Assembly: GCA_022818135.1 (NCBI GenBank)
Contig: JAFMSR010000007.1
Coordinates: 24,059,846-24,123,845 of the forward strand
DNA length: 64,000 nt
From: Saxidomus purpurata
Taxonomy: Eukaryota > Mollusca > Bivalvia > Venerida > Veneridae
Direction of reading: 5' to 3'
Below are positions 53,658-64,000 of this stretch, in pieces. The number at the start of each line of letters is the position of its first letter. Position 1 is the first letter of the stretch. Under the pieces are notes generated by a model. It did no database searches. It was not told where the DNA came from and saw nothing but the letters and a program-made list of their open reading frames with translations. The translations under genes were made by a program, and so were the position numbers.

Positions 53658-54983
53658 TTACGATAGTATTCTTCTGATTCTCTCGTTAACTACACTTGCA
53701 ATAACCTTCATCGGGATTCCTCTGTTTGCTATCATTCTCCATTCTGGTAGAACATTGTCACGTATTCTTATCAGTGCTGCACGAATATCAGATTGATCTG
53801 TATGATGCCCTTCAAGCAACATTTTAAAAAAATATAAAGCCTCAATCAAATTTCTAGCTTCTGCATACTTTATAATGGCAACTGGTTCCATTATTCTAAC
53901 AGTCAAAGCTGCATTGAGTTTCGTCCATCTCAGAAGGAATTGAGGCCCTTCTTGGATTATTTCATCAATCAACTCGCATAACCGCAGTCTGTTTGCAGGT
54001 GTCAACCTTTCCGCCAGAAGGTTTCTTCCAGGAATCATGTAGTACGGAAGCCAGTTCCTTCTGATGGATGATTTAAGAAATTGAAGGCATAGAACCAGCA
54101 GAATAAATAAATTTCCTTTTCTGAAAACGAATCCTGGAACATGTTCTGAAAACCAGAATGTAACATTTTTCATAATATATGATGATATTTCATCACTTAC
54201 TTGATTTAAAATTTCTTTGGCAACCATTTTTAAAAGAATATAAAGTTTAAGCTGTGTTTCATTCAGGCTGTATGTAAGCTCGAGTTCAGATTCAATGAAA
54301 CAAAATCTCCACTCTCTCCACTGGTCACAACTTCCTTTGCATCCTACCGGAACTAACTGGACCAACATTGACGAGGCTTTGTCTATAACGTCTGCAGGAG
54401 GCCAGTCTTGACAACGTGGGCGTGAAGCCCAGTATTGAAGAATGTCTGGGTGAAAGCATTGTAATGCTACAACTTGGTCTATTGAACGAGACTTATGAAA
54501 ACAATGTACGGCAGGTCCAGAAAGATCATGGAAATGTTGACTTTGAATAGCATTTTTGCGAGAACAAGCGAATAAAGAACTTGACAAATATATATCTCTT
54601 GATTCCGATTCAAATCGACATTCAAGAAGGCAAGCGTTAGCTGCACATTTAGTTCTATTATCGCTGACGAGTTTTAGTCTGGTATAACCAGATGGTGCAT
54701 CCCGTGTATCTGCGTGAATAAGTGTCATGTTTGGTAGGTGAGATATTGCTGCTATGTCAACGGCACATATTGCATCCTTCAAAAGAGTCATCCTATCGAT
54801 GTCACTTTCAAAAATAGATGTTATCCCCTCTGATTTACTGCCCACATTCATCTTTTCTACATGTCGACATGCGCCCAGAGTCTTTGCTTCTTCTTGCCAG
54901 AAGTAACGCCTTGTTTTGACAATTTCTGGGCAATATCCAATATAATCAAGTGTATCAAATACTAAACATGAAAAGTCTTCCAT
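53658..54983 (-). CDS. Mab-21/cGAS-like nucleotidyltransferase-fold protein
   Basis: A single open frame of 441 residues from ATG at 54981-54983, with an in-frame stop upstream. NTase signature: GSKSEG (G48, S49), then ESDIDRM with the acidic pair D61/D63. Family landmarks follow: GPAVHCFHK (about 156), QDWPPADVI (192), VPVGCKG and EWRFCFIESE (211-233), YILLKMVAKEIL, SSYIMKNVTFWFSEH, and LPYYMIPGRNLL (312-323). cGAS-like receptors of this superfamily make cyclic dinucleotides after nucleic-acid sensing, while others are catalytically silent. I cannot place the third catalytic acid, so activity is uncertain. An AATAAA lies about 100 bp past the stop (53556-53561). A small upstream ATG frame ends at a GT donor near 55072 and could be a 5' exon. 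Confidence 0.88.
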   Translation of the reverse strand: MEDFSCLVFDTLDYIGYCPEIVKTRRYFWQEEAKTLGACRHVEKMNVGSKSEGITSIFESDIDRMTLLKDAICAVDIAAISHLPNMTLIHADTRDAPSGYTRLKLVSDNRTKCAANACLLECRFESESRDIYLSSSLFACSRKNAIQSQHFHDLSGPAVHCFHKSRSIDQVVALQCFHPDILQYWASRPRCQDWPPADVIDKASSMLVQLVPVGCKGSCDQWREWRFCFIESELELTYSLNETQLKLYILLKMVAKEILNQVSDEISSYIMKNVTFWFSEHVPGFVFRKGNLFILLVLCLQFLKSSIRRNWLPYYMIPGRNLLAERLTPANRLRLCELIDEIIQEGPQFLLRWTKLNAALTVRIMEPVAIIKYAEARNLIEALYFFKMLLEGHHTDQSDIRAALIRIRDNVLPEWRMIANRGIPMKVIASVVNERIRRILS

Positions 54984-55497
54984 TTTGAAATTTGACGATT
55001 TGCTGCCAATTGTTAGTTTTTTCTACTGTGTTGTTTGAAATTTCAATTCGAGGAAATTGTACAATTCGTACCTGGAATATTGTACAGAAAGCTTTAACAG
55101 AGTCTTCATATTTTATTATGATAGGATACATGTAACCGTATAATTTTAAAAATTGTGTTTGGACCACTGTTATGGTAACTTCATATGCCTGTAAGTGACA
55201 ATGGCCCTGTTGTTCTCTATTGCCATCAGTAGCTTGCATATCACTGATACGGTTTCATTTTCATTACACCTGTATAAGCAGCCTGTTATATGCCCCAAAA
55301 GTGTTAGATACTACAACTCCTATATTCATGGGAATCTGGTTTAAATGATATTATTATTTGATACATTATAAATAATACTAATATTAAATGAAAGTTAACG
55401 TTTAATCACTCCTATGCTGTAAGGGGAAGTAATAATCGTCAAGACACGTTTACAACCTCATCAGGTACATTTATGATATCAATATGTTGTTTTCAGG

Positions 55498-55615
55498 CAG
55501 GCGCAGGTTCAATAGAGACATATGCAGATACAAGGGAATCCGGGTACCAGATCCTAGCTCTTTTACGAAAATACCGATTTTTCTTTGTGCCTGGAGTATA
55601 GCAACGATATCTGGT
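55498..55615 (-). mobile_element. SINE fragment related to 57960-58320
   Basis: Shares 'gatacaagggaat' and 'taccagatcctagctc' with 58050-58155, but is diverged and lacks the tRNA head. Confidence 0.6.
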
Positions 55616-55691
55616 ATTTAAAAAAATGAGAACATATTGGGGAATAACAAAATGAGTGGGCAATTTAAGCAAAATTGTTTTTAAATAGAAA

Positions 55692-55800
55692 CAGACGAGT
55701 GGTGCGCAGGGTTAACGTGTGGACTACCAATCAGGGCCCCGGTCCGACCGGACGGCCTTGGCAGTTTCACCTGAGGAGGAATCATAGGGTCGGCCGGGAC
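55692..55800 (+). mobile_element. tRNA-like SINE remnant
   Basis: 'gtggtgcgcagggttaacg' followed by 'ggactaccaatcagggcccc' resembles the head of the SINE at 58235-58318. The B box is degraded. Not a functional tRNA. Confidence 0.4.
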
Positions 55801-56926
55801 TATAAATAATAAAAAAATAAATAATAATAGAGAAACAGTCGACGTAACATAAATTTTGGCTAGAAAGATTTGTTTTTCTTTTGAAGCAGACTTTTCTCCC
55901 CTGCTATGATTGTATTGTACAATGTAATTAGTAGACAGTTATTTAATACAATATATTATTTAATACAATCAAAACAAAATAATGATTTTTACCTTCTGAA
56001 ATGGTTGATAATGTCAGTTCGAGCGAAGATTCCAAAGTTCACGTCTGCAAATTGTATGTGAATATCGAGACTATGTAAAGTGATCGGAATTTAAATCCAA
56101 CTCATCTATAAGACAAAATTAAATTCCTGGTATCGGTGGCCAAGTGTTTTTCTGTGTACATGACCCGGAATTTATTGCGAATTGTAATTCCGCTGACGAG
56201 TGAAATTTTATATTAAATCAGCATAATATTTCTGCGTGGGGACGTAAAGTAGATTGGAAAGTGAAGGTATAGTAAAGTATATGCCCGCACACACATAATT
56301 GTATATGTGTCAAGTACCTGGGCCCAGATAGAAACAAATGGCAATTCTGCATGAATACGAAGGCTAAGTAGAAAATAAGGGAACACGCCTTTTACATTGC
56401 TGTATGATGAAGTATATAGCAATAATTCCATCTTGATCTCCTTGACAGTTCATTTTTTAGAAATACCGAGTATACTGGTCACCTCCCTCACTTTCAATAA
56501 GATTCATTTAACGTTTTATATTAAATCATGTGGGATGGATTTCGAGTCAATTATTAGAATAACCATTTCGTAACGGTTGGCGAAAGACATCCGTTCCTGG
56601 GTCAACAGACTCACTGACCAGTAAATTTAGAAAATTTATTAATTTTGGAGTAACTGCATTTCTAAAAACACAGACAATTCCGCCAAAAGAAATAGTTCGA
56701 AGCAGAGTAAAAATAGTTTTGTAACAAAAATATTAAATATTTTCATCCTAGAAAACAATAGGAAAGTTTGTCTATGTATTCCCAACGATATCGCACGTTT
56801 ATATGCCAGAAAAGTGTAAAATTTTCTAACTCAGTATATTTCGTACTGTTTTTAACCTCGCTGTCCACAATTTTTGAACAAAATGTACTACACAGATGAA
56901 CATTGTAGCACTGTTTAGACTTAAGA
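55801..56926. other. Intergenic sequence, nothing recognised
   Basis: A+T-rich, with only short frames and no motif or repeat that I can name. Confidence 0.5.
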
Positions 56927-57262
56927 ACATGTTTCGACTTGATCTATTCAGGGTCACATGTTTCGACATGATCTATTCAGGGTCACATGTTTCGACGTGA
57001 TCTATTCAGGGTCACATGTTTCGACATGATCTATTCAGGGTCACATGTTTCGACGTGATCTATTCAGGGTCACATGTTTCGACTTGATCTATTCAGGGCC
57101 ACATGTTTCGACGTGATCTATTCAGGGCCACATGTTTCGACGTGATCTATTAAGGGCCACATGTTTCAACGTTATCTATTCAGGGTCATAGGTTTCGACG
57201 TGATCTATTCAGGGTCACATGTTTCGACGTGATCTATTCAGGTTGACATGTTTCGACTTGAT
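56927..57262. repeat. 29-bp minisatellite, about 11.5 copies
   Basis: Each unit contains 'acatgtttcgac.tgatcta' and 'ttcagggtc'. Units differ mainly at one position (t, a or g before tgatcta) and late (gggtc or gggcc). There are no unique spacers, so this is a head-to-tail satellite. Confidence 0.93.
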
Positions 57263-57955
57263 AAGTAAATTATATTGTCTTCTTTAAATGGAAGTTATTT
57301 TTTACAACACTCAACAAGTTCTTACTCTGACCTTTATTCGATAAGAAGATTCTGAAACCAATAAAGTTATATACTTCTAAGGTAATAAACTGGATTTTCC
57401 TTAGATTTGTACTTTTCTATTAATATGAATAAGGCAGGAAAAGTTCTTTGTATATGTCCTCCATTGAATTAACAGAAATAGCAATCAGTTTTGTTTTATT
57501 CTTTGAAAGCCTTATTTTATGTTTTCATCAAAAATCCTCATCCCACACCACAACAATCAATATTTACGTACTGTCTAAGAGACCAAGACGAAACGAGGAA
57601 ATATTACAAGGGAAGTTTAATAAAATTAATAAAGTCTGAGGAAACATTTCACATTACTATTATGTACATGTATGACGTCATATCTGAGTTTTATCAACAG
57701 TAATCAAAGATGATATCAGACAACTTATCTCAACAGAGGAAGATAATTCAATTTTAGTTTAGGTTTCTCTCATTGTTCTCTGATCGAGGTAGTTACAGGG
57801 GGAATAGAATTTGAAATGAACTTCAAGATGATTCATTAATTATAGTTCTGGGTCTTCTTTATTACCCTTTTTACAAGTACATGTAATCCTATGTTCCAAT
57901 GAAATATTTTGAGGATGATCTGAAAATATATGGCGGGAAAACAGTATTTTACGTG
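57263..57955. other. Intergenic sequence, nothing recognised
   Basis: Only short frames, most without ATG. No homology that I recognise. Confidence 0.45.
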
Positions 57956-57959
57956 TATT

Positions 57960-58320
57960 GACCCAGCACTTTTTTCTTTTTGATTGTTTATAAGTCCCGG
58001 TCGTCTCTGGGACTTCTTTCTGGGTGAACTTGCCATGACTCCTGACAGGCGCATGTTGAACAGATGCGGATACAAGGGAATACAGGTACCAGATCCTAGC
58101 TCATTTACGAATAGACCCCTTGGTTCTTTTACATGCCGAGTGTATAGCACCGATACACGCGAGACAGCCTCTGGGTTTCTAACCAGTTCATCTTTAGATG
58201 GGCGGGAAACACTGAAAAATTTTTCTGAAATTCCCATTGCCCCTGCCGGGATTCGAACCAGGGACCCCCGGATTGGTAGTCCAGAGCATTAACCACTCGA
58301 CCACCGCACCACCCACGACG
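57960..58320 (-). mobile_element. tRNA-derived SINE with intact A and B boxes
   Basis: On the minus strand the head carries TGGTCGAGTGG (exact A-box fit) and GGTTCGAATCC (exact B-box fit). The anticodon-like loop CTACCAA lies between CTGGA and TCCGG. The acceptor stem does not pair well, so it is a SINE rather than a tRNA gene. The body of about 280 bp ends near an A-rich stretch at about 57985. Confidence 0.8.
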
Positions 58321-59260
58321 CGCAACATACGTACGAGTTCTTCGTTTTGTCTTGGTCATATTCACCAGTACGTGTGCCCTAATTCGAAGTCGATATCTTT
58401 CAATCATACAATGTTTCTACAAATATAATTAAAGACATACGAAAACGAAAATAAGAAGTTCTAAGAAGGTTGGTGAAAAAGCATGTTGCATTAGGTAACA
58501 AAGTATGTGCAACACTACTTAGCGGACATCCCAACATATGATCTGACAGTTATAGTTTAAACCTTCTCCGTAAAATTTTCTGTGAAAAGTTGAAGCGTTT
58601 TCAGCGGAAATATGTCACTTTCAGAAAGTTTTCTTATTGCCGCTTTAATGTAGTATTTGAACACTTCAACATAGGGCATTTTGAAAATTAAACACATGCA
58701 AAATTTCCTTTATACATTAGCAAATCAAATGAAAAGGGAACTTATCTTTTAGACATGATGAGTGAACGAATCATTAAAATCCAATGTATATAATTATACA
58801 GTTAGGGAATTACTTTCATATGTGGTAGATGGTATAATACTTATAACGCTCTTTAAATTGAAGTACAATATAATCGTCAGCTGATTACAAATAAATATGT
58901 GCAAAATACAGAAGCAAATGTAAAAAACAAGCATAATGTGACATTGTGAATAATATTTTAGATACCATACCTTATATTAACTAAGAATATACATTAAATA
59001 TACCATACCTTATATTAACTAAGATTATTAAATATACCATACTTTACATGTTAACGTAATACAAATAATATATATCTAAGACACAGAGGCCTGGCAACGA
59101 TGCTAGCTAGACTCATACTTTTAGACATATATGATCGCTGCCCTAGCTCAACGAAATGATCAAACAAGAAACATGAAGTAAAGATAAATATATACTTAAA
59201 ATCAAAATACGCTAACACGCAAACAAATTCCCACTTGTCGTTTTGGCGTCACCGCCAGTA
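58321..59260. other. Intergenic, with a small AT-rich triplication
   Basis: At about 58964-59050 'taccataccttatattaact' and flanking bases recur about three times. Otherwise nothing is recognised. Confidence 0.5.
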
Positions 59261-59261
59261 C

Positions 59262-59665
59262 GACACTTATCCGTACGGTCTGTTTTGTCAGAGTTATACC
59301 CCTTTTTGACCTAGATTTGTCACGGAAACTTAACGTTGGCTATAACTTTGCCATTTCTTAAGATTCCTTCATCAAACTTTCAAATTGTATTGCTTGTAAC
59401 AAAACTGTGTAGGTCAAGGTCATATTTGACGATTGGTAGCTTTAAATATACAACAAAGTACATAAACTGTTGGGTTACTTTGTGAAAGGCTAGACCAAAA
59501 AGAAGTAAAACATTGAAAAAAGCCATTTGTTTTTGTTTTTTATTATAATAACAGTTGCTTTTGAAAGATATTTCTTGAATAGTTTAGCATGTTGTCTTGT
59601 AAACAATTTGGCTATTCTGACAAAGCTGTAAGAGGGCGACACAAGTGTTCTACTGAACATCCATC
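59262..59665. repeat. Interspersed repeat related to 20455-20690
   Basis: Shares 'gtcagagttatacccctttt', 'ggctattctgacaaagc' and 'acacaagtgttctactgaac' with the intron 7 repeat, with about 160 bp of extra internal sequence. Confidence 0.6.
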
Positions 59666-60103
59666 AAGTATGTATAAAGACTTTATTTTTTAATAACACA
59701 TCAAACTCCTATTCGTAAGGGAAAATGTTTATAGCTGTAGTATCTATTCAGAATTATTTTCATACACTAGAAGAGTACATTATTGTTATATGAATAATTA
59801 CACTACCAATGAAAAGATTAACGAAATGCGGTATTAATCTATGACCTGGCCTGGTCAATATTCAAATTAATCCACAGATTAAAACACTTAATAATAGTGT
59901 TTATATACACATAAAATGTAAAATAGTACGTGTTTGATTGATATGTTTTACTTTTATCTTTTTACTGACACAAAATTCATTTCTAAGTGACTTTTAATAA
60001 CAATTGGAGCATCGTTAAATTTTGATAATTCAAATGTGATTGGTTTCGATTTTGTTCAATTTTAGTGAAACGTGATTTGTACAGTAATTTACCTTTGTAT
60101 ATA

Positions 60104-60278
60104 CAGTCAAACCTGTGAACAAATACCACTGTTGGGAAGCTACAAATGTGGTCTTTGTTTGCAGGTGGTCTTTGTTAACAGGTGTGTCTACTATATTAAT
60201 GCCCCGGTGACCTCCCTGCTGGTCTTTATTCGCAGGGTGGTCTCTATTCGGAGGTGGTCTTTAACACAGGTTTGACTG
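60104..60278. mobile_element. 175-bp MITE with 14-bp TIRs and TA flanks
   Basis: CAGTCAAACCTGTG (60104-60117) and CACAGGTTTGACTG (60265-60278) are exact inverted repeats flanked by TA on both sides. The interior repeats a ggtggtcttt motif. TA targets and this size suggest mobilisation by a Tc1/mariner-type transposase. Confidence 0.85.
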
Positions 60279-60595
60279 TACATGTACATCGTAATAATTA
60301 GGTTTCATGAAAGAAAGGTTATTTGTCATCTTACACGTTAAAAAACCTACTACATGTATCACGAGAAAAATATGATTGAAGTTCTTCTGTTGTCTAATCA
60401 GGTAGTCATAATTAAGGCTTTTGAAACTAACGTAAAATGAAATAAAAATCTTATGTAAATAACCGTTACCTAGATGCATTTGGCATGAAAGCTATGTAAT
60501 TAAAATTTAAAGTTAGTTATAATGGATAAATTGCAACATACAATGTACTTGTAAAGAATCTGCACTGTGATTCGTACATCGTGGAATAACTGAAT

Positions 60596-60847
60596 ATGGC
60601 ATCACGTGGTGGAACTGCGGCACGGTCTCAAACTGCCAATGCACAAAAACCGTCCACGTCACAGACACGTGCTTCTCAAAAACGATCGCGTGGACAGACA
60701 AGAGGTACTGAGACGCAGGCATCTGAGAGGTTTGACTTATTTCAAAATATCATTATTGGCCAATTTGTTTTTGTCTCCCTATCGTTTTGTCTGTTAGTCG
60801 TACATTTGCTAACCAACTCAGTGTCACATCCACCCATCCACCAATAG
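60596..60847 (+). CDS. Doubtful small ORF or first exon with basic N-terminus
   Basis: 83 codons from ATG. Residues 1-45 are Ser/Thr/Gln/Arg-rich and charged (ARSQTANAQK, KRSRGQTRG). Residues 54-72 form a hydrophobic segment. A GGTACTGAG near 60703 could be a donor, making this a first exon with disordered N-terminus. No family recognised and no supporting neighbour. Confidence 0.25.
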   Translation: MASRGGTAARSQTANAQKPSTSQTRASQKRSRGQTRGTETQASERFDLFQNIIIGQFVFVSLSFCLLVVHLLTNSVSHPPIHQ

Positions 60848-60879
60848 GGTGGTTCGTTAGGGCCATCGTGTTTTTAAAT

Positions 60880-61260
60880 GAGCTCTTAACCGCGATGCAC
60901 GATGCCACGATTGGACGATGATGAAAACTCGAAACAACGATGGCACAATGTTGAAGCTACGTTGGTACGATGTTAAAAACGCTAAGCTGCGATGCTGAAA
61001 GCACAATTGTACGACGGTGCGAGCTGAAATAACGATGCAACATCGTATTTTCAACATCGTTATTTCAAAGTCGTACCATCGTATTTTCATCATCGTGCCA
61101 TCGCCTTTTCATCATCGCACCATCGTCGTTTCACCATTGTACCATCGGGATCTTATTCTTGTACCTTCACGATTTCACCATTGTACCATCGTGTTTTCAT
61201 CATCGTAGCATCGTGTTTTCATCATCGTGCCATCGTGTTTTCATCATATCAATATCGCCT
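60880..61260. repeat. CGATG/CATCGT-rich foldback repeat
   Basis: The left half is rich in CGATG and the right half in CATCGT ('accatcgtgttttcatcatc' recurring). The turn lies near 61028-61068, where 'gaaataacgatg' faces 'catcgttatttc'. Related short patches lie at 61700-61850 and about 5013-5075. Non-coding. Confidence 0.7.
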
Positions 61261-62025
61261 TCTAGTTAGGCATGCATCGTGTTTTGATTAGCAATGGAAG
61301 AATGTATTGACACGTATTTTGAGTGAGGATACAGCTACACATGTATATGGGATCTATATAGGAGTAATCATTTCATGTTAACTTTTATTTAACGAGTCCA
61401 GGAAAACAAATATTAACAGTGCCTCTGGCGAGTTTAATTCAATTTATACCAAATAACAACAAATGTCAGATGCAGTTTATCAATGACATTATTTAACATT
61501 TATATTAATAAAGTTCAAGCTGGCACGTTGCGTAAGATATTCCTGCCGACTCCAGTTTTAGCGGTGCTTACTATCTAGTATCAGATTATAACACACTTTA
61601 CTGTACTCTAAATGCAGTATCAGGTACTGTATTTTCATTGTCTGAATTCACGACTGTTTGATTTTGATTGATTGATTCTGTCACAGTTAGAAACTGGAAT
61701 ACGATGATGCTATTGTGAAATCATGAAATTACAATGATACGATGAGGAACGATGCCAAGAGGTGAAAATCTGATGATACATCGCTATTTCAACATCGTGA
61801 CATCGCGTTTTCACCATCGTAGTTTCAACAGAGTGCCATTGCTGTTTCGTGTTTTCACTGGCGTTAAGTAAAGAAGCAAGTGGTGCAGATAACCAGATAA
61901 AGGAAGTCAAGGAATATAATACCGTCCGGAAACTGAATGATAGTGTTGACATAATCGGCCACTCATATTAATAGTTAAAACACACTTCTTAATAAAATAA
62001 AACAATTTTAGTCAAGTTTTTATTC
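61261..62025. other. Intergenic, mostly unremarkable
   Basis: Contains the second CATCGT-type patch at about 61700-61850. No gene recognised. Confidence 0.45.
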
Positions 62026-62029
62026 AAAT

Positions 62030-62312
62030 AATTGAAAGGGGATTGCCACCCAAATCTGAAAGTTTCAGCTAAAACTTACATTAAACTTCGGTACAAAAGT
62101 GTTATAATTCCGTTAAACCTTCACAAACACTTCATAACTTTTGATGGCTAGCGATTTATTATACAACGTTGCTCTACGTAAATAAGACATTTCTCGATAC
62201 AATGTTTGTTCTTATTGAAAAAAAACGTATTTATTTATCATTTTGCATACATTTAGCTCATTGTTAGCGTTTGGATAAAACAATGTGCTCGTTGTAGAGA
62301 ATGTGCCTATAG
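62030..62312. mobile_element. Diverged MITE-1-like element
   Basis: It shares 'tatttatttatcattttgca' and a right end 'gtagagaatgtgcc' with MITE-1, and its left end with the element at 63527. Confidence 0.45.
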
Positions 62313-63520
62313 CGAAATTTTGCTATATACATACAAATAAATCAAGAGGTCCCTGGGGTTTCGTTGCAAGTGTACATACTGCACTGTATCTTACATTTAT
62401 GTTAATGTACGTTATAACATTTTCTCTTTATTATAACATTATTAAACACTGTTTGCATTTATCACAACTAAGCTTGAATGTTTACAAAAACCCAGCCGTC
62501 AGCCAATGAAATAAGTGAGATATAGTGTTACGCTACTGCATCACCAAGCCGTTTATTTCATTCTTTGTGTGAATTCTAGCATTCTGTTATCTCGTGTGAC
62601 GTTTTTACATCAAAAAAGAAAGTGTGTATAACTCCTTCTCGTGTATTATTGTAACCAGTCGACTAATGTTTGTCAAATTGCCAGCGCAGAATAAGTTCAC
62701 TAATACCATTTAGTTGCTCTCAGTTGAGGTCATGTTGACATCTCCGTTTTTTCTATAATTTGAAGTAAGCTCTTATGTAATAGTTTGCGCGTGAGCATCA
62801 TGCTTCATTATTTTCTTGCGATTTCAATGCCCTACAAGTATGTAAGACGTTCGTTCTAACAAGTAATACTATCCCCCGAACAGAACATTGCAAAGTATAT
62901 CACGAAAAGCGATGCCACGTCTTAGCATACAAGAGATACTCCAGGCGGTAGTAGTACTGTCATAAGAATACAATTTCACGTCTAAATGTTCGATTTCGAC
63001 AAACTGGAGACATTTTTAATAGGCCCAGGTCAGGTAGACCTTATTAGCCATGTTTGAATGGCGTCATTAGACGTTACGTCAGGTCAATGCGATCTCGTTT
63101 ATTGGCAGTTATAATCATGTTGAAGAGATAGTCACACTAGATCAGCTAGTTTAAGGAGAAAAGCGCTGTGTTAAACCTATCATAGAGCGTTCTGGTTACT
63201 TTATTTCAAATCTGCGAGTTTTAAAATTGATCCCTACCTTATAAATCTTTGATAAAAAATCACGTTTTTCTGCAAAGCACATGTAAACATTGATGTCATT
63301 ATATGAACCATAAATTAACCTTGAATTTGATACCAAAAATGCGTTTAAGCAAACTATAGATTTTTCGCACATAGTTGTTTAAACCCTATGCACATTTTCT
63401 TTTTTGACTGATTATCAACGCTAACTTGTCAATGAGATACTATCACCTATAATGTACCTTTTTTAAAGAAGCGTGTCCTTAATCTGGGATCAATTCCAGT
63501 AGCCAAAATAAATATTTATT
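62313..63520. other. Intergenic sequence, nothing recognised
   Basis: Only short open frames. No repeat or domain recognised. Confidence 0.45.
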
Positions 63521-63526
63521 CAAATA

Positions 63527-63830
63527 ACTGAAAGGATTGTCATCTAACTTGAAAGTTTTAGCTAAACATTGCAGCAAATATCGTAAAATAACTATACGTG
63601 TAGTAGTTCCTAGAAACCTTAAATACATGTACTTATTTCATAATTATGGGGTTGATAGCGATTTGTTAGAAAAATGTCGCTGTATATTGGCACACCGTGA
63701 GTTGTCGCGACATTTCTCGAGATCGTTCTTCATTAAAAAAAACTTTCATTTTTATTATATTGCATATATTTAGGTCATTGTTATCGTTCTGAGAAACATA
63801 ATCTGCGCGTTGAAAGGGAATTCGTGTGTC
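63527..63830. mobile_element. Second diverged MITE-1-like element
   Basis: Resembles 62030-62312 ('cttgaaagttttagctaaa', 'tagcgatttgtta', 'attgttatcgtt'). Its open frames are not gene-like. Confidence 0.4.
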
Positions 63831-64000
63831 TTTTAAGCAGAAATGTTTCCAAGTGTTTTTTTAAGAAAAAATAAATGTGATCCCTGTATTTTATTTAACG
63901 ATGAAATATTTATTATTTCGATTCTAACACGTCATTTTATTGAAAAAACATCTCGAACTATTTTCAACTCGTAGCAGTATATCAATGTTACTTCAAACCG

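Noticed and set aside
56927..57262. CRISPR-like direct repeat array
   Set aside because: Units are head to tail with no unique spacers, in a eukaryotic genome. It is a minisatellite.
58235..58318. Functional tRNA gene on the minus strand
   Set aside because: A and B boxes fit, but the acceptor stem does not pair and a SINE body follows.

Overview
This looks like nuclear DNA of a mollusc, most probably a bivalve. The basis is spliced genes with GT-AG introns, a high A+T content, a transmembrane molluscan-type tyrosinase, a single-exon Mab-21/cGAS-like NTase of the kind expanded in bivalves, and dense interspersed repeats (LINEs, tRNA-derived SINEs, TTAA- and TA-flanked MITEs, and gcc-aagatggccc / CCGTCCGTCC repeats). 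The species cannot be named from the sequence.

The dominant feature is a direct tandem duplication. Copy 1 runs from about 833 to 28660 and copy 2 from about 30366 to 52590. Each carries one complete eight-exon tyrosinase gene on the + strand: copy 1 CDS 5615-23383, 519 codons; copy 2 CDS 35326-47037. Exon positions, phases and splice sites match between copies. The copies are near-identical, so later insertions show up against empty sites. Copy 1 alone carries a 5.4-kb LINE in intron 2 (6523-11930) and a 1-kb repeat element in intron 4 (15006-15994). Copy 2 alone carries a 357-bp MITE (39356-39712) and two copies of a short TG-rich element. Copy 2 has lost one A in a nine-A run of exon 7. 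If real, this truncates the protein before its transmembrane segment.

The LINE is intact and lies on the minus strand. ORF1 carries a hydrophobic segment, a 2A-like DVELNPGP motif, a coiled coil and an RNA-binding-like domain. ORF2 carries AP endonuclease, reverse transcriptase and a C-terminal CCHC-like cluster. ORF2 is in the same frame as ORF1, separated by one TAG, and has no ATG before its catalytic residues.

Between the copies (28602-30365) lie two nested TTAA MITEs and an inverted, internally deleted piece of the duplicated unit. That piece includes the 3' end of a second LINE and meets copy 2 at a short microhomology.

The unduplicated right part (52590-64000) holds a Mab-21-like gene on the minus strand (53658-54983), SINE copies, a 29-bp minisatellite, a TA-flanked MITE, CATCGT-rich foldback repeats and one doubtful small ORF. 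Long stretches contain nothing I can recognise.
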